DNA of 55,435 nt from CBDUEF01 sp018063485 (GCA_037045435.1 JBAOID010000038.1:1-55435), one strand, 5' to 3'. Positions 1 through 8,092 are shown, counted from the first letter of the stretch. Numbers and translations: made by a program. The notes: generated by a model from the letters alone, not told the origin.

Positions 1-186
1 ATGAAAATCACCGCAATCGTCTACTTCGATGCCACCGTCAGGCCTGTCGGCCATGATCTGAAGCGTGCGCGTGGCACCACCCATCAATCGGATACGGACC
101 AGCTCAAAGCCCATTCCCTCGATCACGGGGGTGACTATCTCGGCCAAACGGCGATCAATGGCGGTCTTGGCGATCAGATCAGACAT
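1..186 (-). CDS. rimP: Ribosome maturation factor RimP, N-terminal part (cut by window edge)
   Basis: The minus strand reads 62 codons from an ATG at 184-186 to the window edge with no stop. The peptide contains VTPVIEGMGFELVRIRLMGG followed by RTLQIMADRPDGGI and VDDCG, which is the characteristic start of RimP. RimP is a cytoplasmic 30S assembly factor and is normally the first gene of the rimP-nusA-infB operon, which would lie outside the window. A GAAGG Shine-Dalgarno sits a few bases before the ATG. The gene follows directly on a terminator-like hairpin and a structured leader, so transcription into it may be attenuated. The identification is firm; only the C-terminal half is missing. Confidence 0.9.
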   Translation of the reverse strand, partial: MSDLIAKTAIDRRLAEIVTPVIEGMGFELVRIRLMGGATRTLQIMADRPDGGIEVDDCGDFH

Positions 187-195
187 GGCAGCCTT

Positions 196-224
196 CAAAA
201 ACAAAAAACGGGCCCACAGGCCCG
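196..224 (-). terminator. Intrinsic terminator or attenuator just before rimP
   Basis: On the minus strand a perfect 6-bp CGGGCC/GGCCCG stem with a 4-nt loop (209-224) is followed by six T, a G and five more T. This is a textbook rho-independent terminator. It ends about 10 nt upstream of the rimP start codon, so it either ends transcripts from upstream or acts as an attenuator in the rimP leader. Confidence 0.75.
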
Positions 225-225
225 G

Positions 226-281
226 ATGTGAGGTTCGGTAGCTTCAGGTTTGGACCCTGAAACATCTGTTGCGCCTCACAT
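226..281 (-). ncRNA. Candidate structured leader RNA upstream of rimP
   Basis: The minus strand can fold as an 8-bp closing stem (ATGTGAGG at 281-274 with CCTCACAT at 233-226) enclosing a 6-bp TTCAGG/CCTGAA hairpin with a 7-nt loop (243-261). It abuts the terminator hairpin at 209-224. The arrangement resembles a cis-regulatory leader. A cloverleaf tRNA does not fit and no known riboswitch was recognised. The call rests on pairing alone, without covariation evidence. Confidence 0.4.
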
Positions 282-334
282 AGACAGGAACGGGATGATT
301 GGCAAGTGGTTCATCTTGGCCGGCGAACCTTGGC

Positions 335-1366
335 TCACCTGCGAGGTGGCACCGGGCCGGTTGATTGGCCGATGATCAATTCAGCCTCAAGCAACATGGT
401 CTTAGGCGCGGAATTGGGATCAGCAATGGTTTCCAACAGCATCGCCGCCGCCAGCCGCCCGGCCTCGCGCACCGATGATCTGGTTGCAGTGAAGATCGGC
501 ACATCCTCGCCGTTTCGAATATAGCCCAACTCGTCATCATGGATGATCACAGAAATATCCCGCCCGATCACCAGACCGCGCCGTTCAATCGCCCTGCGGA
601 CGCCTATCGCCATGATCATGGACGACACTAGGAATGCCGTTGGCGGATCGGGCTGATCCAAAATCACATCGGCGATACGGTAACCATTGCCTTCGGTCAT
701 TTCCGCAGAGGCCATCAGCGCCGAATCAGCCTCTATTCCGCGCGCTGCAAGCGATTTGCAATAGCCCTTTCGGCGGCGAATGGCGAAATCCATGAATTCC
801 AACCCGTTGGCCAAAGCAATGCGCCGGTGCCCCAGATCAAGCAGGAAACTGGTGGCGCGCGCGAAAGCGCGCCGGTTGTTCACATCCACCCAAGAATAGG
901 GCAATTTCGCTCCGGTTGCACGGCCATGCACGACGAAAGGCAATGCCAACTCGCGCAAAAGCGTGATTCTCGGATCATTCTGAATGGGGGAATGCACAAT
1001 TACCCCATCCACCGTGCCACGGGATTTAAGTTCCCGATAGTTCCGCGATTTATCGTTATCAGGCACGATAGACAAAACCATGTCATAACCGGCGCGGGAA
1101 TAAGTCTCACCGGCACCGGCAATGAAATCGGCAAAAATCGGATTCACGATTTCATGCCGCGATGCAATGGGGATCACATGCCCCACTGCCATCGCGCGAC
1201 CCGTGGCGAGGCTGATCGCCCTGGTATTTGGAATGTAGTGATAGCGCCGCGCTGCGGCCACGATCTTTTCCCGCGTGATCTTATTGACCTCGGGGTAGCC
1301 GTTCAGCGCGCGGCTGACGGTGGTGGGCGAAAGGCCCAACTTCTCTGCAAGCTCCTTCAGGTTCAT
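335..1366 (-). CDS. aglR: LacI-family regulator, probable alpha-glucoside operon repressor
   Basis: This 343-residue protein has a LacI-type helix-turn-helix at residues 6-23 (LAEKLGLSPTTVSRALNG), a hinge region, and a periplasmic-binding-like sensor domain to the C terminus (PNPIF-like and HDD motifs). Length and domain order are normal for the family. The gene is divergent from aglEFGAK with a roughly 285-bp shared promoter region. The agl system of Sinorhizobium is likewise controlled by a LacI-type AglR, so local repression released by an alpha-glucoside is the likely role. Two matching operator-like sequences lie just before its own start and ahead of aglE. The family call is firm. The ligand is inferred from the neighbours. 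Confidence 0.85.
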   Translation of the reverse strand: MNLKELAEKLGLSPTTVSRALNGYPEVNKITREKIVAAARRYHYIPNTRAISLATGRAMAVGHVIPIASRHEIVNPIFADFIAGAGETYSRAGYDMVLSIVPDNDKSRNYRELKSRGTVDGVIVHSPIQNDPRITLLRELALPFVVHGRATGAKLPYSWVDVNNRRAFARATSFLLDLGHRRIALANGLEFMDFAIRRRKGYCKSLAARGIEADSALMASAEMTEGNGYRIADVILDQPDPPTAFLVSSMIMAIGVRRAIERRGLVIGRDISVIIHDDELGYIRNGEDVPIFTATRSSVREAGRLAAAMLLETIADPNSAPKTMLLEAELIIGQSTGPVPPRR

Positions 1367-1374
1367 GCGACTAC

Positions 1375-1386
1375 CAAACCGCTATC
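1375..1386. promoter_or_regulatory. Operator-like half of a repeated LacI-type site near the regulator start
   Basis: CAAACCGCTATC here matches the reverse complement of the dyad at 1563-1574 (CAAACCGCTTTG) at 10 of 12 positions, including the first nine. It lies about 9 bp upstream of the regulator's ATG, where binding would autorepress. It is a weak candidate on its own; support comes from its similarity to the second site. Confidence 0.3.
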
Positions 1387-1562
1387 AATTCTACCATAGG
1401 CTAGTGCCATGGCTGCCACAGGTCAAAGCCAAACTCGCCACGCCAATAAGTGAGCATATTCCAGGAAAATCTCAGAAACCGAGCGGTGATGATAATGGCC
1501 CGCCATTGATTTTACATCCGCTGATTGACTTGACGAACTCTTATCCAGCAGGGTGAAGTCTC

Positions 1563-1574
1563 CAAAGCGGTTTG
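1563..1574. promoter_or_regulatory. Candidate LacI-type operator upstream of aglE
   Basis: CAAAGCGGTTTG is an imperfect dyad with CAAA/TTTG arms, close to the CAAAnCGnTTTG-like form common for LacI-family operators. It sits about 76 bp upstream of the aglE start, inside the divergent intergenic region. No convincing -35/-10 pair could be assigned next to it. Confidence 0.4.
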
Positions 1575-1650
1575 AATCATACCCTACCGCCGGAACTGAG
1601 CCACAACATCCCGGCACATTATAGGGGGTGTAATCATCGGGAGGATGAAA

Positions 1651-3003
1651 ATGAAATTCAGATTTCTGACAGGCGCGGCAGTGCTCGCACTTCTGGCAGG
1701 GGCTGCGCAATCGCAGGACTTGAAATTTGCGCCGGGGGAGGATGCCCGTTTCCACTGGGACAGCTATGAAGCCCTGAAATCGGTAGACCTCAAGGGCCAA
1801 AGCCTGAAAATTGACGGTCCTTGGGGCGGGGCGGATAAGGAGCTGTTTGAAAGTGTGATCGCCTATTTCAGGGCTGCAACCGGTGCCGATGTGGAATACA
1901 CCGGTGGCGACGGCTTTGAACAACGGATCATGATCGACGTTGAGGCAGGCTCCCCCCCGAATATCGCCGTGATCCCGCAGCCCGGCCTTGCCGCCGATCT
2001 GGCCAAGCGCGGAAAACTGACGGCTCTGCCCGCAGAAACCACCGATTGGCTCAAGGCCAACTATGCCGCAGGTCAATCCTGGGTTGATCTGTCTACCTTT
2101 GTCGGAGCTGATGGCGCCAAGGCGCTTTACGGCATGTTTTACAAGGTCGATGTGAAATCCCTGGTCTGGTATGTGCCCGAGAATTTCAAGGATGCCGGCT
2201 ATGAAGTGCCGACAACCATGGAAGACCTCAAGGCGCTGACCGAAAAGATCGTTGCCGATGGCGGCACGCCATGGTGCATCGGTCTGGGTTCGGGACCGGC
2301 AACCGGCTGGCCTGCGACCGATTGGGTCGAAGATATGATGCTGCGCAACAATACCCCAGCCGATTATGACGCCTGGGTCAGCAATGAAATGAAGTTCGAC
2401 GATCCCAAGGTGGTCGCCGCCATCGACGATTTCGGCTGGTTCGCCCGCAATGACAAATTCGTCGCCGGTGGCGCGGGTGCCGTTGGCTCGACCGACTTCC
2501 GCGACAGCCCCAAGGGCCTGTTTACCTCGCCGCCCCAGTGCTACATGCACCGTCAGGCCAGCTTTATCCCGTCGTTCTTCCCCGAAGGCACGGTTGTGGG
2601 CCAGGACGCGGACTTCTTCTACTTCCCGGCCTATGCCGGCAAGGATCTGGGCAAGCCGGTTCTTGGCGCGGGCACCATGTTCGTGATCACCAAAGACAGC
2701 CCGGTTGCAGAAGAGTTCATCAAGTTCCTGCAAACCCCGATCGCGCATGAGATCTGGATGGCGCAAAAGGGCTTCCTGACCCCGATGAAGGGCGTAAACC
2801 CGGATGCCTATGGCGATTCGACCCTGAAAAAGATGGGCGACATTCTGTTGAATGCCGACACCTTCCGCTTTGACGGATCCGATCTGATGCCAGGTGCCAT
2901 TGGGGCCGGAGTATTCTGGACTGGCATGGTCGATTACGTCTCGGGCAAGGATGCAACCACCGTTGCAACCGATATCCAGCGCACCTGGGACAGCATCAAG
3001 TAA
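1651..3003 (+). CDS. aglE: Alpha-glucoside ABC transporter, periplasmic substrate-binding protein
   Basis: The product is a 450-residue solute-binding protein of the extracellular family 1 type. It begins with a Sec signal peptide (MKFRFLTGAAVLALLAGAAQ) and continues with a mature domain containing KIDGPWGGADKELFESV and MMLRNNTPADYDAW, as in AglE proteins that bind sucrose, maltose and trehalose-type alpha-glucosides. The start at 1651 is chosen because GGGAGG at 1639-1644 is 6 nt upstream; the ATG at 1645 abuts that ribosome site and is unlikely. It is the first gene of aglEFGAK. A strong hairpin follows it and probably makes this product more abundant than the membrane components. Sugar specificity is inferred from homology and the linked glucosidase. 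Confidence 0.88.
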   Translation: MKFRFLTGAAVLALLAGAAQSQDLKFAPGEDARFHWDSYEALKSVDLKGQSLKIDGPWGGADKELFESVIAYFRAATGADVEYTGGDGFEQRIMIDVEAGSPPNIAVIPQPGLAADLAKRGKLTALPAETTDWLKANYAAGQSWVDLSTFVGADGAKALYGMFYKVDVKSLVWYVPENFKDAGYEVPTTMEDLKALTEKIVADGGTPWCIGLGSGPATGWPATDWVEDMMLRNNTPADYDAWVSNEMKFDDPKVVAAIDDFGWFARNDKFVAGGAGAVGSTDFRDSPKGLFTSPPQCYMHRQASFIPSFFPEGTVVGQDADFFYFPAYAGKDLGKPVLGAGTMFVITKDSPVAEEFIKFLQTPIAHEIWMAQKGFLTPMKGVNPDAYGDSTLKKMGDILLNADTFRFDGSDLMPGAIGAGVFWTGMVDYVSGKDATTVATDIQRTWDSIK

Positions 3004-3012
3004 TCGAGATTT

Positions 3013-3045
3013 CCCTCGCCCGGCACTGTCCGGGCGAGGGTCTTT
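3013..3045 (+). terminator. Strong hairpin between aglE and aglF
   Basis: A perfect 11-bp stem (CCCTCGCCCGG with CCGGGCGAGGG), a 6-nt loop and then TCTTTTG lie 9 nt after the aglE stop. Such hairpins after binding-protein genes commonly cause partial termination or protect the upstream mRNA from 3' decay, so aglE is made in excess over aglFGAK. Confidence 0.75.
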
Positions 3046-3106
3046 TGTTACACCCGCCAGTTTGGGACGTTACCCACAAAAAAAGCCGTTTTCGGGGGAG
3101 AGTCTG

Positions 3107-4099
3107 ATGGAGCAGTTCGGCATGGCCGCTGTCACGATTCTGGTCGGCGTCTTTGGCTGCGTAACCTTTTTCTATCTGTCAAACCTGCTTCTTGACCGAA
3201 TTTACCCTGCCACGGGGCCGCGCGCCGGGGCCAATATCAATACCGCCAACCGGATCAGGCCTTGGCTCTTTCTGCTCCCCGCGCTGCTGTTGCTGATGGT
3301 TTACCTTGTCTATCCAGTGTTCGTTTCGGTCTATCTGTCGTTCATGGACGCCACCGGAGAGAATTTCGTAGGCGCTGACAACTACATCTGGCTGGTCAAT
3401 GATGGGAAGTTTCGCGAAAGCATGGTGAACAACCTGCTTTGGCTGGTGTTTGTTCCCGCCGCCTCGACCTTTTTCGGTCTGGTAGCCGCCGCTGTAACAG
3501 ACCGAATTCGCTGGGGAAATTTCGCCAAGGCCATGATCTTCATGCCAATGGCGATTTCTTTCGTCGGGGCGGCAGTCATTTGGAAACTGGTTTACGAGTA
3601 TCGCCCCGCCGGACAGCAACAAATCGGCATCCTGAACGCCATCTGGACTTCCATGGGCGGTGAGCCGCAAACGTGGCTCACCTCGCCGGTGGTCAATTCA
3701 TTCCTGTTGATGATCGTACTGGTTTGGATTCAAACCGGCTTCGCAATGGTGATCCTCTCCGCCGCCCTGCGCGGCATCCCCGAGGAAACCATAGAAGCCG
3801 CAATCCTTGACGGGGCCTCGCCGTTTCAGATCTTCATGAAGATCAAGGTGCCGCAGATCTGGGGCACCATTCTGGTGGTCTGGACCACGATCACCATCAC
3901 CGTCCTCAAAGTGTTCGACATCGTTCTGACGATGACAAACGGCCAATGGGGCACGCAGGTTCTGGCCAATCTGATGTTTGACTGGATGTTTCGCGGCAAT
4001 GACACCGGGCGCGCGTCGACGGCCGCGATCGTTATCATGTTGATGGTGACGCCGATCATGATCTGGAACATCCGCAATGCAGCAAGGGAGTCCCGCTGA
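3107..4099 (+). CDS. aglF: Alpha-glucoside ABC transporter permease AglF
   Basis: This 330-residue inner-membrane protein of the MalF type has an N-terminal hydrophobic segment (TILVGVFGCVTFFYL), a second at WLFLLPALLLLMVYLVY, and further helices to the C terminus. The permease EAA loop, EAAILDGASPFQIFMKIKVP, lies at about residues 229-248 and docks on the ATPase. The start at 3107 follows GGGGGAGAG at a usable distance and leaves the aglE hairpin outside the gene. The gene ends in TGATG, so translation is coupled to aglG. It pairs with AglG to form the translocation pore for alpha-glucosides. The call is secure by motif and operon position. Confidence 0.88.
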   Translation: MEQFGMAAVTILVGVFGCVTFFYLSNLLLDRIYPATGPRAGANINTANRIRPWLFLLPALLLLMVYLVYPVFVSVYLSFMDATGENFVGADNYIWLVNDGKFRESMVNNLLWLVFVPAASTFFGLVAAAVTDRIRWGNFAKAMIFMPMAISFVGAAVIWKLVYEYRPAGQQQIGILNAIWTSMGGEPQTWLTSPVVNSFLLMIVLVWIQTGFAMVILSAALRGIPEETIEAAILDGASPFQIFMKIKVPQIWGTILVVWTTITITVLKVFDIVLTMTNGQWGTQVLANLMFDWMFRGNDTGRASTAAIVIMLMVTPIMIWNIRNAARESR

Positions 4100-5229
4100 T
4101 GGAAAACATCGTCGGAACCAAATCGCGTCTGGTCTGGGCCGTCAATCTTTGCGCCTTGGTTCTGGTGCTCCTGTGGACCTTCCCCACCTTCGGCCTGCTG
4201 GTCTCCAGCTTTCGGGACCGCGATCAAATCTCTGCGTCCGGCTGGTGGAAAGCGATGTTCCCTTCCGAGGCTTCGGTGCAATACCGCGCGCCGGGGCCAG
4301 ATACCGCCACGCTGATCGACGGGCTTTACACCATTGAGGGTAACATCTTTGAAGGCGGAGCAGGTCAGGTTCAAGCCTTTGGCACCTCGATCCGCGAACC
4401 GGGCGCGCATGAAGTTGGCACTTCAGTTGATGCGGGCGATGGCATCACTCTGACAGTGGCCCAGGACGGCACCTTCAAGATCACCTCGCCCACCGCGATG
4501 GCGGGCGCGCGGGGAATGCGGATTTTCGCGCAATCCGTCACCCCGGCAAAATTCACCGTCTCGAATTATGGCCGGGTGCTGGGGGCCGAGGGCATCGGGA
4601 GGGCGTTTCTGAACACCATGACCGTTTCAATCCCCGCCACCGTCATTCCTATTCTGGTCGCCGCCTTTGCGGCCTACGCGCTGGCATGGATGGAGTTTCC
4701 GGGCCGCGCCCTGATCATCGCCGGGATCGTGGGGCTATTGGTGGTGCCCTTGCAACTGGCACTGATCCCCTTGTTGAAGCTGCACAACGAAATCGGCATC
4801 GGCAAAAGTTACATGGGGATATGGCTGGCCCATACCGGATTCGGCCTGCCCTTGGCGGTTTACCTCTTGCGCAACTACATGGTCGGCCTGCCGCGGGAAA
4901 TTATCGAAAGTGCACGGGTGGATGGGGCCACCGATTTCAACATCTTCCTGAAAATCATCCTGCCGCTGTCCTTCCCGGCGCTCGCCTCTTTCGCCATCTT
5001 TCAGTTTCTGTGGACATGGAACGACCTCTTGGTCGCGCTCGTGTTCCTTGGCAACTCGGCGGATCAATTGGTGATGACCGGGCAGCTTAAGAACCTGATG
5101 GGGTCGCGCGGTGGCGATTGGGAAATTCTGGCAACCTCGGCCTTTGTCACCATTGCGGTGCCGTTGGTGGTGTTCTTTGCCCTGCAGAAATATCTGGTCC
5201 GCGGCCTGTTGGCCGGATCGGTCAAATAG
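4099..5229 (+). CDS. aglG: Alpha-glucoside ABC transporter permease AglG
   Basis: This 376-residue MalG-type permease overlaps aglF by one base (TGATG). After the first helix (LVWAVNLCALVLVLLWTFPT) it carries a polar segment of about 100 residues (roughly residues 40-155) before the remaining helices. This insert is why it is longer than a typical MalG of about 300 residues, and it probably faces the periplasm. The EAA loop (ESARVDGATDFNIFLKIILP) is near residues 267-286. It forms the second half of the pore with AglF. AglG proteins of rhizobia are similar in length as far as known, so the insert is probably a subfamily trait and not an aberration. Confidence 0.87.
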   Translation: MENIVGTKSRLVWAVNLCALVLVLLWTFPTFGLLVSSFRDRDQISASGWWKAMFPSEASVQYRAPGPDTATLIDGLYTIEGNIFEGGAGQVQAFGTSIREPGAHEVGTSVDAGDGITLTVAQDGTFKITSPTAMAGARGMRIFAQSVTPAKFTVSNYGRVLGAEGIGRAFLNTMTVSIPATVIPILVAAFAAYALAWMEFPGRALIIAGIVGLLVVPLQLALIPLLKLHNEIGIGKSYMGIWLAHTGFGLPLAVYLLRNYMVGLPREIIESARVDGATDFNIFLKIILPLSFPALASFAIFQFLWTWNDLLVALVFLGNSADQLVMTGQLKNLMGSRGGDWEILATSAFVTIAVPLVVFFALQKYLVRGLLAGSVK

Positions 5230-5239
5230 GGAAAACGGA

Positions 5240-6877
5240 ATGAGCATGATGCAAAAGCCAACGGCGGCGGTCCGCGCAACAGATCGAAACTGGTGGCGGG
5301 GGGCAGTGATCTATCAGATCTACCCGCGCAGCTTTCAAGACAGCAATGGCGATGGCATCGGCGATCTGGCCGGGATCGTGCAACGCCTGCCCCATATTGC
5401 CGGCCTTGGTGCCGATGCAATCTGGATCAGCCCGTTCTTCACCTCACCGATGAAGGATTTCGGCTATGACGTGTCGGATTACTGCGATGTTGACCCGATG
5501 TTCGGCACCCTGGCCGATCTTGATGCCGTGGTCGCGCGCGCCCATGATCTTGGGCTGCGGGTGATGATTGATCTGGTCTTGTCGCATACGTCGGACAAGC
5601 ATCCGTGGTTTGTCGAAAGCCGTGCCACCCGCGATAACGGTCGCGCGAATTGGTATGTCTGGGCCGATCCGAAGATGGACGGCACCGCACCCAACAACTG
5701 GCTGTCGATCTTTGGCGGCTCTGCCTGGCAATGGGACGCGCGGCGCGAACAGTATTTCCTGCACAACTTCCTGACCTCGCAGCCCGATCTGAATTTCCAC
5801 GAACCCGCAGTGCAAAAGGCGCTTTTGGACGTTGCCCGCTTCTGGCTGGATCGCGGAATTGATGGCTTCCGGTTGGATACGATCAATTTCTACACCCATG
5901 ACAAGCACTTGCGCGACAACCCCGGCCTGCCGCCAGAACAGCGCAACGCCGATACTGCACCGACGGTGAACCCCTATAACCACCAGATGCACCTGTTCGA
6001 CAAAAGCCAGCCCGAGAATATCCTCTTTCTGGAAAAGCTGCGCGCGGTGATGGAACCCTATAACGCCGCTGCGGTGGGCGAGGTGGGTGATGCCCAGCGC
6101 GGAATGGAGATTTTGGGCCAATACACCCAGGGCGACGACCGGATGCAGATGTGCTATGCCTTTGAGTTCCTGTCCCCCGACCGCCTGACGCCCGACCGCA
6201 TCGCCCAGACCTTTGAGGCGTTGGCCGCAGCCGCCCCCGATGGCTGGGCCTGCTGGGCGTTTTCGAATCACGATGTTGTCCGCCATGCCACCCGCTGGAA
6301 TCTGACCGACACGGCTGTCAAAACCTATGCCACCCTGCTGATGTGCCTGCGCGGCTCTGCCTGCATCTATCAGGGCGAGGAATTGGGCCTGACCGAGGCC
6401 GAAATCAGCTTTGACGAGTTGCAAGACCCCTATGGCAAAGAGTTCTGGCCCGAATTCAAGGGCCGTGACGGTTGCCGCACCCCGATGGTCTGGCAATCCG
6501 ATAACAGCACCGGCGGATTTACCACCGGCAAACCTTGGCTGCCGGTTCCTGCCGAGCACCTTGCCCGCGCCGCCGCCGCCCAAACACGCGCTGACAGCCT
6601 GCTGTCACATTATCGCATTGCCTTGGCCCTACGCCATGATCACCCGGTTCTGCGCACCGGCGTGCAAACCGATCTTCAGGCTGCGGGCGACGCCCTCAGC
6701 TTTATCCGCCAAGGCGACGGCAAAGCACTGTTCTGTGCCTTCAATCTTGGCGATGGGCAGGTTGAAATCGCACTGCCCAAGGGCGAATGGGCCGCCATGA
6801 CCCCATCGGATGCCACGGCGTCCGCTGGAGTAGCAACACTTGGGCCTTGGCAGGTATTTCTTGCCGAGCGTGTCTGA
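5240..6877 (+). CDS. aglA: Alpha-glucosidase, glycoside hydrolase family 13
   Basis: This 545-residue cytoplasmic GH13 enzyme opens with WWRGAVIYQIYPRSFQDSNG, the usual start of the (beta/alpha)8 barrel in oligo-1,6-glucosidase and alpha-glucosidase relatives. Conserved region II, GFRLD, gives the nucleophile Asp213. GEV gives acid/base Glu281. FSNHD gives the transition-state Asp345. It hydrolyses imported alpha-glucosides (for example sucrose, maltose or trehalose) to hexoses. No signal peptide is seen, consistent with action after uptake. The start at 5240 is 10 nt after the aglG stop. The gene sits between the permease and ATPase genes, as in aglEFGAK of Sinorhizobium. Exact substrate range cannot be read from the sequence. 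Confidence 0.9.
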   Translation: MSMMQKPTAAVRATDRNWWRGAVIYQIYPRSFQDSNGDGIGDLAGIVQRLPHIAGLGADAIWISPFFTSPMKDFGYDVSDYCDVDPMFGTLADLDAVVARAHDLGLRVMIDLVLSHTSDKHPWFVESRATRDNGRANWYVWADPKMDGTAPNNWLSIFGGSAWQWDARREQYFLHNFLTSQPDLNFHEPAVQKALLDVARFWLDRGIDGFRLDTINFYTHDKHLRDNPGLPPEQRNADTAPTVNPYNHQMHLFDKSQPENILFLEKLRAVMEPYNAAAVGEVGDAQRGMEILGQYTQGDDRMQMCYAFEFLSPDRLTPDRIAQTFEALAAAAPDGWACWAFSNHDVVRHATRWNLTDTAVKTYATLLMCLRGSACIYQGEELGLTEAEISFDELQDPYGKEFWPEFKGRDGCRTPMVWQSDNSTGGFTTGKPWLPVPAEHLARAAAAQTRADSLLSHYRIALALRHDHPVLRTGVQTDLQAAGDALSFIRQGDGKALFCAFNLGDGQVEIALPKGEWAAMTPSDATASAGVATLGPWQVFLAERV

Positions 6878-6890
6878 ACCGGGGGAAATC

Positions 6891-7976
6891 ATGGCCAACC
6901 TGAAACTGACGAATATTGAAAAGGCTTATGGCGAGGTCAAGGTTCTGGCCAATATCAACCTTGAAATCAAACAGGGTGAGTTGATCGTTTTCGTCGGCCC
7001 CTCGGGCTGCGGCAAATCCACGCTGCTGCGGATGATCGCGGGGCTCGAGCGCATTTCGGGCGGTGAGTTGCAGATCGACGGCATCGTGGTGAACGACGTG
7101 CCCCCGGCCCAGCGCGGCATTGCCATGGTGTTTCAATCCTACGCGCTTTACCCCCATATGACCGTGCGCGAGAATATGGAATTCGCGCTGAAGATCGCCA
7201 GGAAAACCAAAGAGCAAATCGCCGCCGGTGTTGATAAGGCTGCGAAAATACTGCAATTGACCCCCTATCTTGATCGTCTGCCCAAGGCCCTTTCAGGCGG
7301 CCAGCGCCAGCGTGTTGCCATTGGCCGTGCCATCGTACGCGACCCCAAGGTCTACCTTTTCGACGAGCCGCTCTCAAACCTTGACGCCGCTCTGCGTGTT
7401 GCAACCCGGATCGAGATTGCACAACTCAAAGAGCAAATGCCCGAAAGCACGATGATCTATGTGACCCATGATCAGGTTGAGGCGATGACTCTGGCCACCC
7501 GCATCGTGGTTCTGGCCGGGGGAGGAATTTCCCAAGTTGGCGCTCCGCTTGATCTGTATGAACGCCCGGAAAACGAATTTGTCGCGCAGTTCATCGGCTC
7601 TCCGGCGATGAACCTGTTGCCCGGCGAGATCACCGCCACCGGGGCGGAAACCGTGGTCAAGCTGACAGGGGGCGGCGAGGCGCGCTCATCCGTGCCTTCA
7701 ACCGCTGCCGATATGGGCCTGAAAGTGAATGTCGGTGTGCGCCCCGAGGATCTGATCGCCACCGACAGCACCCCGATCTTCTCGGGCGAGGTCGGCTTTA
7801 CCGAAGCCTTGGGCGAGGTAACTCTGCTGTATTTCAAACCCCATGGCGATGCGGCGGCGGTAGTGGGAAAACTGGCCGGCATCCACAAGGAGCTGCGCCA
7901 CAAAACCGTTCACCTCACCGCCGATCCGCGCAAGGTGCATCTGTTCGCCAAAGGCCGTTCGCTGCTTTACCGCTAG
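6891..7976 (+). CDS. aglK: Alpha-glucoside ABC transporter ATP-binding protein
   Basis: This 361-residue MalK/UgpC-type ATPase has Walker A GPSGCGKST at residues 36-44, the signature LSGGQRQRVAIGRA, Walker B VYLFDEPLSNLD and the switch histidine in YVTHDQ. These are followed by a C-terminal regulatory OB-fold region of about 120 residues, which ends at the gene's stop. It energises AglEFG and is the last gene of the operon. The start at 6891 follows GGGGGAAATC, 13 nt after the aglA stop. A 110-bp nested inverted repeat begins at the base after its stop codon. Confidence 0.92.
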   Translation: MANLKLTNIEKAYGEVKVLANINLEIKQGELIVFVGPSGCGKSTLLRMIAGLERISGGELQIDGIVVNDVPPAQRGIAMVFQSYALYPHMTVRENMEFALKIARKTKEQIAAGVDKAAKILQLTPYLDRLPKALSGGQRQRVAIGRAIVRDPKVYLFDEPLSNLDAALRVATRIEIAQLKEQMPESTMIYVTHDQVEAMTLATRIVVLAGGGISQVGAPLDLYERPENEFVAQFIGSPAMNLLPGEITATGAETVVKLTGGGEARSSVPSTAADMGLKVNVGVRPEDLIATDSTPIFSGEVGFTEALGEVTLLYFKPHGDAAAVVGKLAGIHKELRHKTVHLTADPRKVHLFAKGRSLLYR

Positions 7977-8086
7977 AGCGCGTTGCGCTAAATTGAATTC
8001 ACCTCGCAACCCGAACGCGTTTGCAAAGGCAATCGCTGCCTCGGGTTGCGAGGTGAATACATGTCTCTGATTGAACGCAACGCGCT
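7977..8086. repeat. Nested inverted repeat (MITE-like or REP-like element), probable bidirectional terminator
   Basis: Outer arms are perfect 11-mers: AGCGCGTTGCG at 7977-7987 and CGCAACGCGCT at 8076-8086. Inner arms are perfect 18-mers: ATTCACCTCGCAACCCGA at 7997-8014 and TCGGGTTGCGAGGTGAAT at 8041-8058. Outer and inner arms are joined by asymmetric spacers of 9 and 17 nt, and the centre is a 26-nt loop. It fills exactly the gap between the aglK stop (7976) and the stop of the convergent quinone oxidoreductase gene (8093). The size and nested arms suggest a small non-autonomous element or interspersed repeat. No other copy was noticed in this window. Confidence 0.7.
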
Positions 8087-8092
8087 ATAAAC

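Noticed and set aside
226..281. Possible tRNA upstream of rimP (by analogy with metY-rimP in E. coli)
   Set aside because: The stems do not form a cloverleaf, and no T-arm GGTTCRA sequence or 7-bp acceptor stem of suitable spacing is present.
1500..1560. TTGACT/TTGACG hexamers as an aglE promoter -35
   Set aside because: No acceptable -10 hexamer lies 16-18 bp downstream of either, so a promoter was not called.
1423..2766. Long open frame on the minus strand opposite aglE
   Set aside because: It is antisense to a clear binding-protein gene, matches no family, and arises from the high GC content.
5444..6583. Minus-strand open frame opposite aglA
   Set aside because: GH13 catalytic motifs on the plus strand explain the region; the antisense peptide has no family features.
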